From NCBI GenBank assembly GCA_024803745.1, contig JANJXV010000100.1, positions 2,170,001 through 2,234,000 of the forward strand: 64,000 nt of DNA. The letters are read 5' to 3'. The position numbers and the translations under genes are program-made. A model generated the notes under the pieces. That model searched no databases. It was not told the DNA's origin and worked only from the letters and a program-made list of their open reading frames with translations. Below are positions 10,945-22,453 of the stretch, one piece after another. Source of the DNA: Megascapheus bottae (lineage: Eukaryota > Chordata > Mammalia > Rodentia > Geomyidae). Position 1 is the stretch's first letter. Every line of letters starts with the position of its first letter.

Positions 10945-11305
10945 GGAAAAAAGAATGGAAGCCATCATGCTGCTCACAACTTAATTTCAGCTACTTAGGA
11001 GGCTCAGGGCTTTGGATCACAGGTCAAAGCCAACCAGGGCCTTACATTGTGTGAGATCAAATACTGTGAACATACAATGACTGTAAGAGGAATCTCACTG
11101 CCTGGGAATGTAGCCTAATGGTAGAGTGCTCACCTAGAATGCATGAAGACCTAGGTTCTATTCTCCGGTTCCGCATACTCAGAAAAAAGCTAGAAGTGGC
11201 GCTGTGTCTCAAGAGGCAGAGCACTCACCTTGGGCAAGCGAGTTCAATGAAAATGTCTAGGCCCTGAGTCCAAGCCCTAGGACTGGCAAAAAGAAAAAAA
11301 AAGAG
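10945..11305 (+). mobile_element. SINE pair: B1-like part plus ID-type dimer (copy A)
   Basis: A B1-like block 'gctacttaggaggctcaggg' lies at 10,945-11,075. An ID-type block (11,098-11,305) has 'gcctaatggtagagtgctc', 'gaagtggcgctgtgtctc' and 'cctaggactggcaaaaag' plus an A-rich tail. Unit B: about 29,600-29,955. Confidence 0.75.
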
Positions 11306-11404
11306 CAATCTTACTTAAGTAACAAGGAATGTACCCTATATTTATACAGACTGAAAAATTCATTAAGAAATTAGAAAATATGTATAAAGTGCATATTTTC
11401 TTTT

Positions 11405-11512
11405 GTGTGTTGGCACTGGGTCTTCTACTGAGTGCTTCAGCTCTATCCCTGAACTTTTCTGCTCAAGGCTGGCACTCTACCAATGCAGCCCCAAATCAAC
11501 TATCTTCAATTG
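11405..11512 (-). mobile_element. ID-type SINE fragment (copy A)
   Basis: 'ttggcactgggtcttctac', 'tgctcaaggctggcactcta'. A short reverse fragment. Unit B: about 30,062-30,168. Confidence 0.55.
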
Positions 11513-11724
11513 AGATATAAGCGATGAATATTTCAGGGTGCTTCATGAAAAACATTTTTATAAATTGAAACTTTAAACACAGTCTTATTTTAGTATGAAT
11601 GTTGAGATGGGAAGAGACAGAAAAAGTGAAATGTTTCCTGATCCCCATAGAGAAGAGACTCAGCAGAACCACTGTGGTCTGCAGGCTTCTTTGTGAGTTT
11701 TGTTTGCTTGTTTGATTTTTGTGA

Positions 11725-11925
11725 ATTGTGGGGCTTGAACTCTGGGCCTGGGCACTGTCCCTGAGCTCTTCAGCTCAAGGCTAGTGCTTTAATCTGTGAG
11801 CCACAGTGCCACTTCTGGTTTTTCTGGCAGTTAACTGGGTACTTTGGCTGGCTTTAAACTTTGATTCTCAGATCTTAGCCTCCTGAGTAGCTAAGATTAT
11901 AGGTGTGAGGTACCATCACCAGGCT
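11725..11925 (-). mobile_element. B1/ID composite SINE (copy A)
   Basis: Near-complete reverse copy: 'ggggcttgaactctgggcc', 'gctcttcagctcaaggctag', 'gagccacagtgccacttctg', 'agcctcctgagtagctaaga'. Unit B: about 30,378-30,580. Confidence 0.85.
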
Positions 11926-12284
11926 GCTTCTCTGTTACTATGCAGGTTCTGGATCAAGAACTTCAAGTTCTTACTTCAATTTTTTCTTCTCTTGCCTGAT
12001 ACTCTGCCATTTGAACGAAGCCCCAGTTCCTGGTCTTTGTTGGTTAATGAGAGATATTATGATTTTCTAATATTCAGAGCAATGATTATAAAACCCAGCA
12101 TTTTACTTACTTGAATAAATTAAGAGACAGGACCTAGTGAAATGGAAAACAAAATTTTTTTTCAAGTTGCTATCCTGTTCTAATGCATAAGTCTGGCTAT
12201 TTTGCTTACACACAAATATGTATTTTACCAGTTTCTACTCTATTTTTGCTTAGCTTAAAACCACCACTGCCATTTCATAGATTT

Positions 12285-12560
12285 TGTTGTTGTTGTTTGC
12301 GGTGCTTGAACTCTGTGCCTGGGCTGTTCCTCAGATCTTCAGTTCAATGCCAGTGCTCTACTATTTTTGATTTGGCCAGTCCTGGGCTTGAACTCAGGGA
12401 CTGAGCACTGTCCTTATATTTTCTCAAGGCTAGGGCTCTACCACTTCAGCCTCAGCACCACTTCCAGCATTTTTCTATGTATGTGGTATTGAGGAATTGA
12501 ACCCAGGTCTTCGTGCATGCTAGGCAAGCACTCTACCACTAGGCCAAACTCCCAGCTCAA
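12285..12560 (-). mobile_element. Two adjacent ID-type SINEs (copy A)
   Basis: A fragment at about 12,285-12,365 is followed by a fuller copy at 12,375-12,560 with 'ggcttgaactcagggactga', 'attgaggaattgaaccc' and 'ctaggcaagcactctacc'. Unit B: about 30,939-31,215. Confidence 0.8.
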
Positions 12561-12599
12561 AATTATTCATCATTACTATTAGCTATCTTCTTTTTTTGT

Positions 12600-12832
12600 T
12601 ATTGATTCGTCATGGTGCTTGCACTTTGGGCCTGGACACTGTCCCTGAGCTCTTCAGCTCAAGGCTAGCACTCTTCCTCTACAGCTCCATTTTTGGTTTC
12701 TGGTAGTTAATTGGTGATGTAAGTCTCACAAACATATGTGTCCAGGCTGGCTTTGGGCTTTGAACCAAGATCCTCCATCTCAGCCTCCATAGTAGCTAGA
12801 ATTACACGCTTCAGCCAGCAGTGCCTGACTGT
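12600..12832 (-). mobile_element. B1/ID composite SINE (copy A)
   Basis: 'gggcctggacactgtccctg', 'ctcttcagctcaaggctag', 'aggctggctttgggctttg', ending 'cagtagctagaattacac'-like sequence just before the CT tract. Unit B: about 31,255-31,487. Confidence 0.8.
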
Positions 12833-12836
12833 TTGA

Positions 12837-13176
<340 letters not shown>

Positions 13177-13184
13177 GCTTGTAA

Positions 13185-13460
13185 GATTTTAATTGTGCAG
13201 TGTCCCTGGGCTCTTCAGCTCAAGGCTACAACCTTAAACACCTTGAGCCTCAGTGTCACTTCTGGTTTTCTGGTGCTTAAGTGGAAGTAACAATTTCATG
13301 GATTTAGTGTCTGGCCTGGCTTTGAACTGTGATCCTCAGAACCCAACATTCTGAGACCATTTCCAGCTTTTTTTTTGGTGTAAGTGGTACATAGTAATTG
13401 AACACAGGGCTTTGTGCATACTAGGCAAGCAAACTACCACTAGTGTGCACTCCAGTCTTA
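13185..13460 (-). mobile_element. SINE fragments flanking the CT tract (copy A)
   Basis: A B1/ID part at about 13,195-13,345 ('gctcttcagctcaaggct', 'ggcctggctttgaactgtg') and an ID-type end at about 13,370-13,460 ('actaggcaagcaaactacc'). Unit B: about 31,630-31,905. Confidence 0.7.
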
Positions 13461-13479
13461 GATAAGGGCTTTCTTTCTA

Positions 13480-13710
13480 TTTCTTTTTTTCACTCATGGG
13501 GCCTGAACTCTGGGCCTGGATGTTTACCTTAAGCTCTCAGCTCAAGGCAAGAGCTCTACCACTTCAGGCACATTGTCATTTTGAATTTTCTGGATTATTT
13601 GGAAATAAGATTCTCACAGATTTTTATGCCTGGGCCGTCTTTGAACCTCGATCCTCCAGGGTAGCTAGGATTACCAGGGTGAGCCACCAGTCACGGACAT
13701 TAGATTATTA
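13480..13710 (-). mobile_element. B1/ID composite SINE (copy A)
   Basis: 'ggggcctgaactctgggcct', 'tcagctcaaggcaagagc', 'gggtagctaggattacc', 'gtgagccaccagtcac'. A further short fragment follows to about 13,805. Unit B: about 31,935-32,155. Confidence 0.8.
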
Positions 13711-13954
13711 TTTTTTGCATGTCCTATGGCTTCAACTCATGGCCAGAGCACTGTCCTAGGGCTTGCTCAAGGATAGCACTTTACTTCAGCCAGCCAACTC
13801 CCGGTCCAAATAGGCCACTCTTGAAGCTAGAAGTACACAAATCTGCCATAATACTGGCATGTCGTTATCTAAGTATATAATATTTCTTCTATTTTTGATG
13901 GCTTTTCCTTAGTGGACATATTTCCTACATATTTTATGGAAAACTTCCTTCCCA

Positions 13955-14158
13955 CTGGGGCCATAAGTTAAGCATAGTGGAAGAGTTCTTGCCGAGCATG
14001 AATGAAGACCCAAGTTCAATTCCTCAGCACAACATAGATAAAAAAAGATAAAAGTGGTGCTGTGGCACATGTGATAGAACTTGAGCCTTAAGAATAAACA
14101 AAAACAAAAACAAGGATCGTGCTCAGGTCCTGAGTCTAAGCCCAGTACTGGCAAAAAA
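13955..14158 (+). mobile_element. ID-type composite SINE (copy A)
   Basis: Sense: 'agcatagtggaagagttc', 'ttcaattcctcagcacaac', 'aaagtggtgctgtggcac', 'aagcccagtactggcaaaa' with A tail. Unit B: about 32,405-32,612. Confidence 0.85.
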
Positions 14159-14164
14159 AATTCT

Positions 14165-14305
14165 GCCCAAAGTAGACATTTAAACTTATTGTACTTTTCA
14201 GAAAATTTGTTGTCAAGGTGATATACAAAGAGATTGCTGTTACATATGTAATGAGTACATTTCTTGTAAACACTGTTACCCCCTCCCCCCTTTTCTCTTT
14301 CCCTT
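14165..14305 (-). mobile_element. Old L1 3'UTR fragment (copy A)
   Basis: 'aatttgttgtcaaggtgata', 'agattgctgttacatatg', then a C-rich run 'accccctccccccttttc'. Similar in type to 7,420-7,815. Unit B: about 32,615-32,765. Confidence 0.5.
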
Positions 14306-14739
14306 CCCCCCAAGTCATAAATTTCATTTACAACAAATATATATGTATTTTCATTCCTTTAAAAAATAGTTTAAAATGTGTTCAAATAAATGATGTAGGT
14401 TGATATATTTATCAAAATGGATTACTTGAACTCTAAAATAAACATTCTATGTAATTTTTCTCATAAAGTGGTAGTAATCCTATAAAACTAATAAAAAAGG
14501 AATTTTAGTTATTAATTTCTTATGTTTTACCTTTAACATTATTATACTAAGCATACTGTTTATGGTATTAATACAGACAGCATGAAATATGATTGTGTAA
14601 AAAAATTAAATGATTAAAAATAGTAAGGTTGGGGGCCAGTAGTTTGGCTTGGTAGCACACACCCTGGACTGGCAAAAAAGATGTAGGGTTAGATAAAACA
14701 GATTTATTTCCAAATGTGTGGAAAATGGTATGATTTCTT
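14306..14739. other. AT-rich unique sequence, nothing recognised
   Basis: Low-GC sequence without coding frames above noise. A SINE-like scrap may lie near 14,630-14,670. Confidence 0.6.
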
Positions 14740-14935
14740 TTTGGCTAGTGCTGGGGCTTGAACTGAGGGACCAGGAACTGTCCTTGGCCAAATTTGTTCA
14801 AGGGTGGCACTCTGACACCTGGGCCACAGTGCCCCATCTGCTTTTTCTGTGTATGCAGTGCCGAGGAATTGAATCAAGGTCTTCTTGTATACTAGGCGAG
14901 CACTCTACAACTAGGCCACATTCAAAGCCAAAGTA
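14740..14935 (-). mobile_element. ID-type composite SINE (copy A)
   Basis: 'gctagtgctggggcttgaac', 'ccgaggaattgaatcaagg', 'actaggcgagcactctaca'. Unit B: about 33,188-33,385. Confidence 0.75.
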
Positions 14936-15039
14936 GATTTTTGATGCTATTGTGGAGTTTTAATTTTCTTAATAATTTGTACAAAGCACAATGGATATAT
15001 AAACAGACTTGAACTCACAGAACAAAGTCCCACATAATA

Positions 15040-16713
15040 TTACAGTAACTCTGGCACTTCTCCCGATTGACAAAACACATTTCCAGGCATCTGCTCTGTC
15101 CTTAAGCTTTGATAGCTGACTTGTCTTTCCATGGAGGCGTGGCCTGGATTCCTGGTGATTCCATGCATTTCATAGTTCCCTGTATATCCAGTAAGGTTGT
15201 CTTCTATGGGACCAGACCTGTCTGGTTTTTGGCCCACCCAGGACCTATGTGTCTGAGGTCTCACATTCTAAGTGGACAATAAAACACAGTATAATAAGGA
15301 CTGAAGAACTGCACACCATAATATTAACAATGAGAGTTTAATAGTTAGCAAAGTAAATACAATGAATACTTGACAAGAATCATGAGAGCAAGATAAAGAG
15401 ATGTCTTTTTAGGAAGAGGACAGGGAATCTCTAAACCCAGACTGGCCTCCAAGTTGCCTTCAGACAGTAATTCTACTTCAGAGTCCTCAGAAGGGTCTCC
15501 TTCCTCATGAGAAACAGAATGTCCTTCCTGAGTTAAGAGGGGGATGGATTCTGGTTTGTCGAATGGAGATTGAGTCTCTTTTAGTGAGATGGATGGGTCT
15601 GGATATTCTGTGAGGATGGATTCATGTTCCTCCAATGAATCCAGTATTGAGAGTACACTTGCTGCTTCCCATGGGGACATTTTCCATGAGCCCAGCGTGT
15701 GCCACTTCAGCTTGCACAATAAGTGGAGTGTTACTCTGACTCAGATGGACTGACTCTGGGTGGAGTGTGAAAGGAAACGGAAGGAAATCTGGCTGCTCTT
15801 TTTCTTCCTCCATAGTATCTGCAGGTTCAACTGTGTCACACATGGGGTTCAGAGCAAAAGGTATATCCACAGGACTCTAAACCTGTTTGGTAATTTCTAC
15901 AGAAGGCCCATGCTTTCTGGAGTGCAGTGATGATTCTCTGTCTCCATCAGTCACCAGCTCCATTGGTGGGTTATTCATCCGGAGTTCAGGATAAGCTCTT
16001 CCACGATGACCCAAACCTAAGAATGGAAATAGGTACAGAGTGGACAGAGTGGACTCTGCAAGTTGAAGTGTCACTCAACTTCCATGAGGATCTAATGGAG
16101 GAACCTGTAGAACTGGAGTTTGGACTGAACTCTGAGAAGGTGTAGGGTCTTTCTAATGAGTGCTTATTCACGAGTCCTTTCAGAGGACAGACATTACCTG
16201 GCTGACACCACCCATAAAGGGCGTTTTGCCAAGCTCTGTTGAAGTAAGGGCCAACCAATATCTAGACCACATGGGCTTCCTACTCACAGGCTCTGAGGCA
16301 CCCACACCAGGACTTCTACTTTTTCTTGGTCTTACTGGTTGCACATTCCTCCAGCTGGTCAAAAAGTATGTGTTTAGAAGAGCAGGTCCAAAGCCGGCAT
16401 TAGGAGCCTCATATAGAGCTTGAGTTGTGTCAGGGTGTGGCAGTTCATGAACTCGTAGAAATCACTGGGGTAGAAGTCCATTCACATCCTATAGATGGAA
16501 GACATGATGCTATGGGCACATTCGGTACAAGGAAAGTGAGAGCCTTCTCTCTCCATCCTGAGCATTCTACCAAAGCCCCTTTCTTGTAGGACTCTAATGC
16601 TGTGGCTGTCCTGCAGAGATGTGCACTTATGTGCTGGGAGGGGGGTAAGAGACACTCAAAAACAGGATGACTTTTACACCCCACTTCCAGAAGCTTCTGA
16701 GAGAAGCCTCTAT
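15040..16713 (-). pseudogene. RALGDS-like: 3' part of RalGDS-like gene remnant, copy A
   Basis: Minus-strand gene remnant. 16,330-16,520 encodes the second half of a RasGEF N-terminal (REM) domain: 'MDFYPSDFYEF' (16,485-16,451), then a Leu-rich helix and 'MPALDL', aligning with RalGDS blocks of the type LDQYPEDF...MPGSDL. An in-frame TGA stands where the family has a Trp just before the first block, and another stop follows 'MPALDLLF'. Further down, a possible exon (about 16,033-15,880) has acceptor 'ttcttag' and donor 'caggtttag'. It is followed in the same frame by an acidic stretch (15,870-15,622) and, one base shifted, by the 124-codon ORF at 15,345-15,719. 15,344-15,040 reads like a 3'UTR ('attaaa' near 15,335-15,345). 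The first REM half is absent because copy A ends at the duplication junction. It is probably dead. Confidence 0.6.
15345..15719 (-). CDS. 124-codon acidic ORF with hydrophobic C-tail, copy A
   Basis: Open in both duplication copies, with only about five base differences over 375 bp and the same stop. The product is Ser/Glu/Pro-rich ('EEGDPSEDSEVELLSEGN') and ends in a basic pair followed by a hydrophobic stretch of about 18 residues ('TSLYLALMILVKYSLYLL'), resembling a tail anchor. I do not recognise the family. It lies downstream of the REM-like remnant on the same strand, so it may be its last exon. The low divergence could be constraint, gene conversion or chance. Most of the base changes alter the amino acid, which argues against strong purifying selection. 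Confidence 0.35.
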   Translation of the reverse strand: MCKLKWHTLGSWKMSPWEAASVLSILDSLEEHESILTEYPDPSISLKETQSPFDKPESIPLLTQEGHSVSHEEGDPSEDSEVELLSEGNLEASLGLEIPCPLPKKTSLYLALMILVKYSLYLLC

Positions 16714-19345
16714 GCTCTGTAATAGTCTAAAGTTTGGAATTGAAATTCCTCCAGCGCTGTTCTTTCTGCTAAGAAGTGTTTTTGCTTACGGGGTCTTTTA
16801 TTATTCCATATGAAATTTTGAATTGCCTCTTGTATTTCTTTAAAGAATGACATTGGGATGTTGATGGGTATTGCATTGAATTTGTAGATAGCCCTTGGGA
16901 AGATTGTCATTTTCACAATGTTGATTCTTCCAATCCAGGAGCATGGGAGCTTTTTCCATTTCCTTAGTTCTGCTTTAATTTCCTTTTTTAGGGTTTTAAA
17001 GTTTTCATCTAAACAGTCCTTTACATTCTTAGTTAAGCTAATTCCTAGGTACTTTATTTTCTTTGAGGCTATTGTGAAAGGAGTTTCTTTCCTGATTATT
17101 GCCTCATTCCTCTCACTATTGGTGTAAAGGAAGGCAGTTGATTTGTGAGGGTTGATTTTATGGCCTGCTACCCTTCCAAAGCTTTGAATCAGCTCAAGGA
17201 CCTTGGGAGTAGAGTCTATAGGATTCTTTAAATACAGAATCATGTCATCTGAAAGAGGGATAGTTTTATTTCCTCTTTCCCTACTTGGATCCCCTTTATG
17301 CTTGCTTCTTGCCTTATTGCACTGCCTAGGAAATTTCGTACTATGTTAGAAAGGAGTGGAGAAAGTGGGCATCCTTGTCTCGTTCCTGATTTTAGAGGGA
17401 ATGGCTTTAGATTTTCACCATTAAGTATAATACTAGCAGTGGGTTTCTCATACACAGCCTTTATTACATTGAGAAATGTTCCATGGAGTCCTAGATTCTC
17501 CACAACTTTTAACATAAAGGGGTTTTGGATCTTGTCAAATGCCTTTTCCACATCTATGGCTATGATCATGTGATTTTTATCCTTGCTCCTGTTGATGTGT
17601 TGAATTATATTAATTGATTTGTGTATGTTGAACCAGCTTTGCCTCCCTGTGATGAATCCAGTTTCATCATAGTGTATAATTTTTTGATGAGTTGTTGTAG
17701 ACGGTTGGCCAGTATTTTGTTGAGAAGTTTTGCATCGATGTTCATCAAAGAAATGGGTCGATATTTCTCTTTCTTTGATGAATCTCTGTCTGGTTTGGGG
17801 ATGAGGGATATACTGGCTTCACAGAATGAGTTTGGTAAAGAACTTTCATTTTCAATTTCGTTGAAGAGCTTGAGGAGTATTGGTGTGAGCTCTGCTTTGA
17901 AGACCTTATAGAATTCAGCTGTGAATCCATCTGGCCCTGGGCTCTTTTTAAGTGGAAGTTGTCTAATTTCCATTTCTATTTCAGAGCTTGAAATAGGCCT
18001 GTTAAGTTGGGTTAGCTCTTCTTGGTTCAGTGTGGGTATGTTAATATTGTCTAGGAATTCATCCATTTCTTCTAGGTTCTCAAATTTCTTGGCGTAAAGT
18101 TTTCAGAAGTATTCCCTCATGATATTCTGGATCTTGGTAATTTCTGTCGTGATATTACCATTTTCATCTGCGATTTTGTTTATTTCGATATGCTCTTTTG
18201 TTTTTTTGGTAAGATTTGCTAAGGGCTTGTCAATTTTGTTAATTCTTTCAAAGAACCATCTCCTTGTTTTGTTGATTCTATAGGTTTTTTTTTATTCCAA
18301 ATCATTTAATTCTGCTTTGATTTTAATAATTTGCTTTCTCCTAATGGGTTTAGGGTTGGTTTGTTGCTCTTTTTCCAGGAGGTTAAAGTGAGACATTAAG
18401 TAGTTGATTTGCCTTGTTTCCAACTTGCTGTTGTAGGCACTCAGCACTATAAATTTTCCTCTGAGTACTGCCTTTGTTGTGTCTCTAAGGAGTTGATATT
18501 TCTGTGCTCCTTATTGTTAAATTTCATAAACAGTTGGATATCTGTTCTGATCTCTTCGATTACCCATTGTTTTTGATTCAACAATGTGTTGTTCAGTCTC
18601 CATGAGTTACAGGGTTTTTGTTGGTGGAGATATGTGTTCAGCTCCAATTTGATGCCTTTATGGTCTGAGAGTGTGCATGGAATAATTTCAGTGTTTCTGA
18701 ATCTGTCCAGGTTTGTTTTATGGCCTAAGATGGGTCTATTATGGAAAATGTTCCATGTGCTGCTGAGAAAAACGTATATTGTGTTGTTACTGGGTGGAAT
18801 ATTCTGCAGATGTCTGTTAGATCTAGTTGGTCTATATAGTTGTTCAGTTCTAAGGTTCCTCTGTTGAATTTTGCCTTGTTGATCTGTCCATAGGTGAGAG
18901 TGGTGTGTTAAACTCACCAACAATCACTGTGTTTCGATCTATGTATGGTTTCAATGTAAGTAAAGTTTGCTCGATGAAGTTTGAAGCTCCGGGACTGGGT
19001 GTGTAAATATTTAGGATCGTTATTTCTTGCTGGATTAAAGATCCCTTTAGTAGTATGTAGTAACCTTCTTTGTCTTTTCTTACTAATTTTAGTTTGAAGT
19101 TTATTGTATCTGATATGAGGATGGCAACTCCAGCCTGTTTATGGGGGCAGATAGCTTGATAGAGTTTATTCCAACTTCTCACTTTCAAAAGATGATTATT
19201 TTTGGGTAAGATGTGTCTCTTGAAGACAGCAGAACGATGGCTCTTGCTTTTTGATCCAACTAGACAGCCTATGCCGTTTAATTGGAGACTTAAGTCCATT
19301 GATATTGAGAGTTAGGATTGAGAGATATTTATTAGTTCCTACCAT
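16714..19345 (-). pseudogene. L1 ORF2 (endonuclease and RT), frameshifted and truncated
   Basis: Pieces read in different frames: 19,299-18,850 (endonuclease, 'AGVAILISDT'), 18,923-18,447, 18,066-17,605 (RT fingers, '[15 protein letters not shown]'), 17,569-17,240 (RT palm, '[16 protein letters not shown]') and 17,243-16,710. A one-base deletion next to the catalytic FADD block (about 17,250; 'tctgaaagag' against 'tctgcaaagag' in other copies) breaks the active site. Confidence 0.92.
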
Positions 19346-19385
19346 GTTTAAAAGCTTTTAGTTGGGCCTGTGTCTTGACAGTTCT

Positions 19386-20575
19386 TGTGGCCCTAAGATG
19401 GTATGCTGTTTAGTTGCCATTTCTTTCCCTATATTGCATTTATTTTGGTTTTCTATGTATACAGCATCTTTGAGAATTCTCTGTAGTGTTGGTTTTGTTT
19501 CGACATATTGTTGCAGCTTTTCCCTGGAATGGAATGTTTTTATTGTTCCCTCAGTTATGAATGAGAGCTTAGCTGGCTACAATATTCTTGGTTGGTAGTT
19601 ATTTGATTTAAGGGCATGACATATATGCTTCCAGTCACTTCGTGCTTGCATGGTCTCTGCTGAGAAATCTGGGGTTATTCTGATTGGTTTGCCTTTATAG
19701 GTTACTGATCCCTTTTCCCTGGCTGCCTTTAGGATCTTTCCTTTCGTTTCTATTGATCCAGTTCGGATCACAATGTGGGGGTGGGATGTTCTTTTCTGGT
19801 CAGGTCAGTTTGGGGTTCTAAAAGCTTCTCGTATCTGGATGGGCCTGCCCTTCTGGATATTTGGAAATTCTCTGAGATGATTCCCTGAAGTGTATTTCCA
19901 ATACCATTGACCTCTTTCTCCACGCCCTCCTCAATACCAACTGGCCTTAAACTAGGCTTCGTAATTGTATCTTGGACCTCCTGAAGCGCTCTGTCATATT
20001 TCCTAGATTTGGATTGACTCATTTTCTGTTCTTTCTCTATAATAAATAAATTATCTTCAGCCCCGGAAATTCTCTCCTCTGGATTTCTAATCTGCTATCA
20101 AAGCTATCTACTTTATTTTTCATCGCCCTTGCTTCTAATTGCTCACTTTTGATGCCTTGCATCTCTTGTTTTAGATCATGTATGGATTTCTTTATCTCCT
20201 TGATTTCCTTTTGAGGGGTTAGCTCAGTAGCTTTATTTTCTTTGGACATTTGCTGGAGTTTGGTCACGTTTTTACTTGTGGATTCTATGAATTCATCCAT
20301 CTTTCTTTGAAAAACCTTTGTTATGGCCTAATTTATGGCTTCTTCTCTTTCATTATCACCTTGTTTTTGCTTTCCTCTTGCTCAGCTGTGGCTTTCTCCA
20401 TTATCTCTTTCTTTATATTTTCACATTTTGATTAATGATGTTTATCAATTGCATTTGTGTAGCACTTGGAAGACTCTCCTCTAGGTGTGCCAGTGACTGT
20501 TCCATTGTCTGTTTACATTGGGTGGGGGATGTTGTTTCTTGATTTGACATTTTCTTGAGTTTCTTGTTCTGCCCA
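19386..20575 (-). pseudogene. L1 ORF1, frameshifted
   Basis: Homologous to 455-1,459, split into frames 20,604-20,413, 20,300-20,037, 20,022-19,768 and 19,771-19,577. It shares the TAG after 'NYQPRIL' with elements 1 and 5. Confidence 0.9.
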
Positions 20576-21096
20576 TTTGAAAATGTGAGCAAGATTACTA
20601 CCAAATACGATTATAGTTTTTCAGATATAACCAACCTAGCCCTCTGTAGCTGGCAGACACTAGATGTTCACAAGTTTTGATTGGTATTATCACTCTTTCT
20701 TTTTCTGCACCTACAGACCAGTCTAATAAAACCACTGATAAGCGATTTATACCCAAAACAATAAGCCTCTCAATCCAATCTCGATTGTCTTTAAGTCCCT
20801 CTGAGCCTAGAGAATTATTAACCACCTACATATATAATATTGCTCAACAGCCATCAAGTGTAGATCCGTGCAGTATAAGGATTGAAAGACGGGCAGAGCT
20901 CCAGAGATAGAAAAAAAGAATGAGAGAGGTCAGGGGATGTACAATAGGATTAACGTAGGAGTGTAAGAATATTGTAGTCATGAAAAAGAGGTATAGCATA
21001 AGGATAACTAACCTAAGTTGGTAAGTAGGAAGCATATTTGAGTAGAAAGTTCTAGCTCTTAGCCCAACCAGTGGCCTCACAGTGGACCATGGGATG

Positions 21097-22453
21097 GATC
21101 TGTTTTTCTTGTCTACGTTGAGTTAAAGGGGTATTTCACCAGATGCAGAAGCGAAGATTTCAGAAGCCAATGCTGAGAGTGAATTAGCTCGTAAAAAGCA
21201 TTTTTATGTTCTTTTATCTTTCTGCCAGTCTTGGGGCTTGAATTCAGGGCCTGAGCACTGTCCTCGGGTTTTCTCAAGTCTAGCCCTCTGCCACTTGAGC
21301 CACAGTTCCACATCTAGATTTTCTATCTATGTGATACTGAGCAATCAAACCCAGATCTTCATGGATGCTAGGCAAGCACTCTACCACTATGCCAAACTCT
21401 CAACCCTGACATAGTAATTATAAAGTCATTATCATCATATCAAAATATCCTTTCTCCTACAAAGAATGAACACTTATCTATGTGTGTAATGCTTTTTTTT
21501 AAATTTCACTAATTCTCCTGTGTTTTTCCCTCTTGCATTTTTTACACATGACAGCAAAGCTAATCATCAGGAAAAAAAATGTTTAGGATACAGAAACCTA
21601 ATAATATCCTAGTAGATTGACGTCAAAAATATGTGCAAGGTGCCCTGTGTGTTTGACCTAGTGGTACAGTCCTTGGCTACCACGCAAAAAGACTCAGGTT
21701 TGATTCCTCATTACCATATACATAGAAAACGCTGCAAGTGGTGCTGTGGTTCTGTGGGACACCTAAGCCTAAAGAAAGCCCAAGAACAATGTTCACACTC
21801 TAAGGTCAAGTCCCAAGACTAGCAAAAACAAAAAGGAATTCGACAAGGGGCAAAATGCAGGCAGAGAAGCAAATGTTTTGTAAAGGATGAGGGAAATATT
21901 GACCCTTAAGTTTGGATCTTACCTAAGAAAGGCTCCTTGAGCCTGAGACCAGACTGGTAGTTGGGCCTAGTGGAAGACATTGGGAATGGACAAATAAGGT
22001 GTGCTGTTTACTACATCCACATGTATATTGTGAGATTGGAGGAGAGATTCAGCCTCCACTATGTCTTTGGTGAGTTCTTCTGTGAGCAAGGATGATTGGT
22101 CATTGGGCCCTGAAAAGTGACCCTGCCTTCCTCACAATGGAACAGAATATGGAACGCTGGTAACCAAGCCACTGTAACTAACAACCAGCTCAAGCCAGCT
22201 CACTTGGCCTGTGGCTCAGGAGGAAGAAAGATGTTGCTGTGCTGTTGCCAAAGGTCTGGAAAGTCGAGTCTCAGGCATGGAAGTTGTGGATGTCTTACTC
22301 GAAGATGTACATGCTAGATCTTTGCCAAGCCACAAATCCAGTATAACAGGCCTTTCTCTAAGAAGAGGGCCAGGAAAATCCAGGGCAACCAGATGAGGTA
22401 AATTTCTAAGAAGAAATGTATTTGACCCCATCATCCTCCCCACACACTACAAC
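21097..22453 (+). repeat. Spacer S2
   Basis: Unit-B counterpart of S1, including both SINEs (about 21,220-21,415 and 21,635-21,830) and the 61-codon frame (22,211-22,396). It ends 'cacactacaac' before the next L1 tail. Confidence 0.9.

Larger units (their letters stand above)
16714..21096 (-). mobile_element. L1 element 3: 5'UTR, ORF1 and most of ORF2, cut at 3' side
   Basis: Minus-strand L1 that lacks its 3' end. At 16,714 it is joined to the gene remnant in the middle of ORF2, 3' of the RT core. It runs through ORF2 (start ATG complement at 19,343-19,345), ORF1 (about 20,575 to 19,390) and a 5'UTR to 21,096. The 5'UTR has lost about 40 bp near 21,047 compared with elements 1, 5 and 6. Loss of a 3' end is not a product of retrotransposition, so this marks the duplication breakpoint. 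Confidence 0.92.

Noticed and set aside
17621..18867. Plus-strand frames over L1 ORF2
   Set aside because: Antisense shadows of ORF2; the same shadows recur at every L1 copy.
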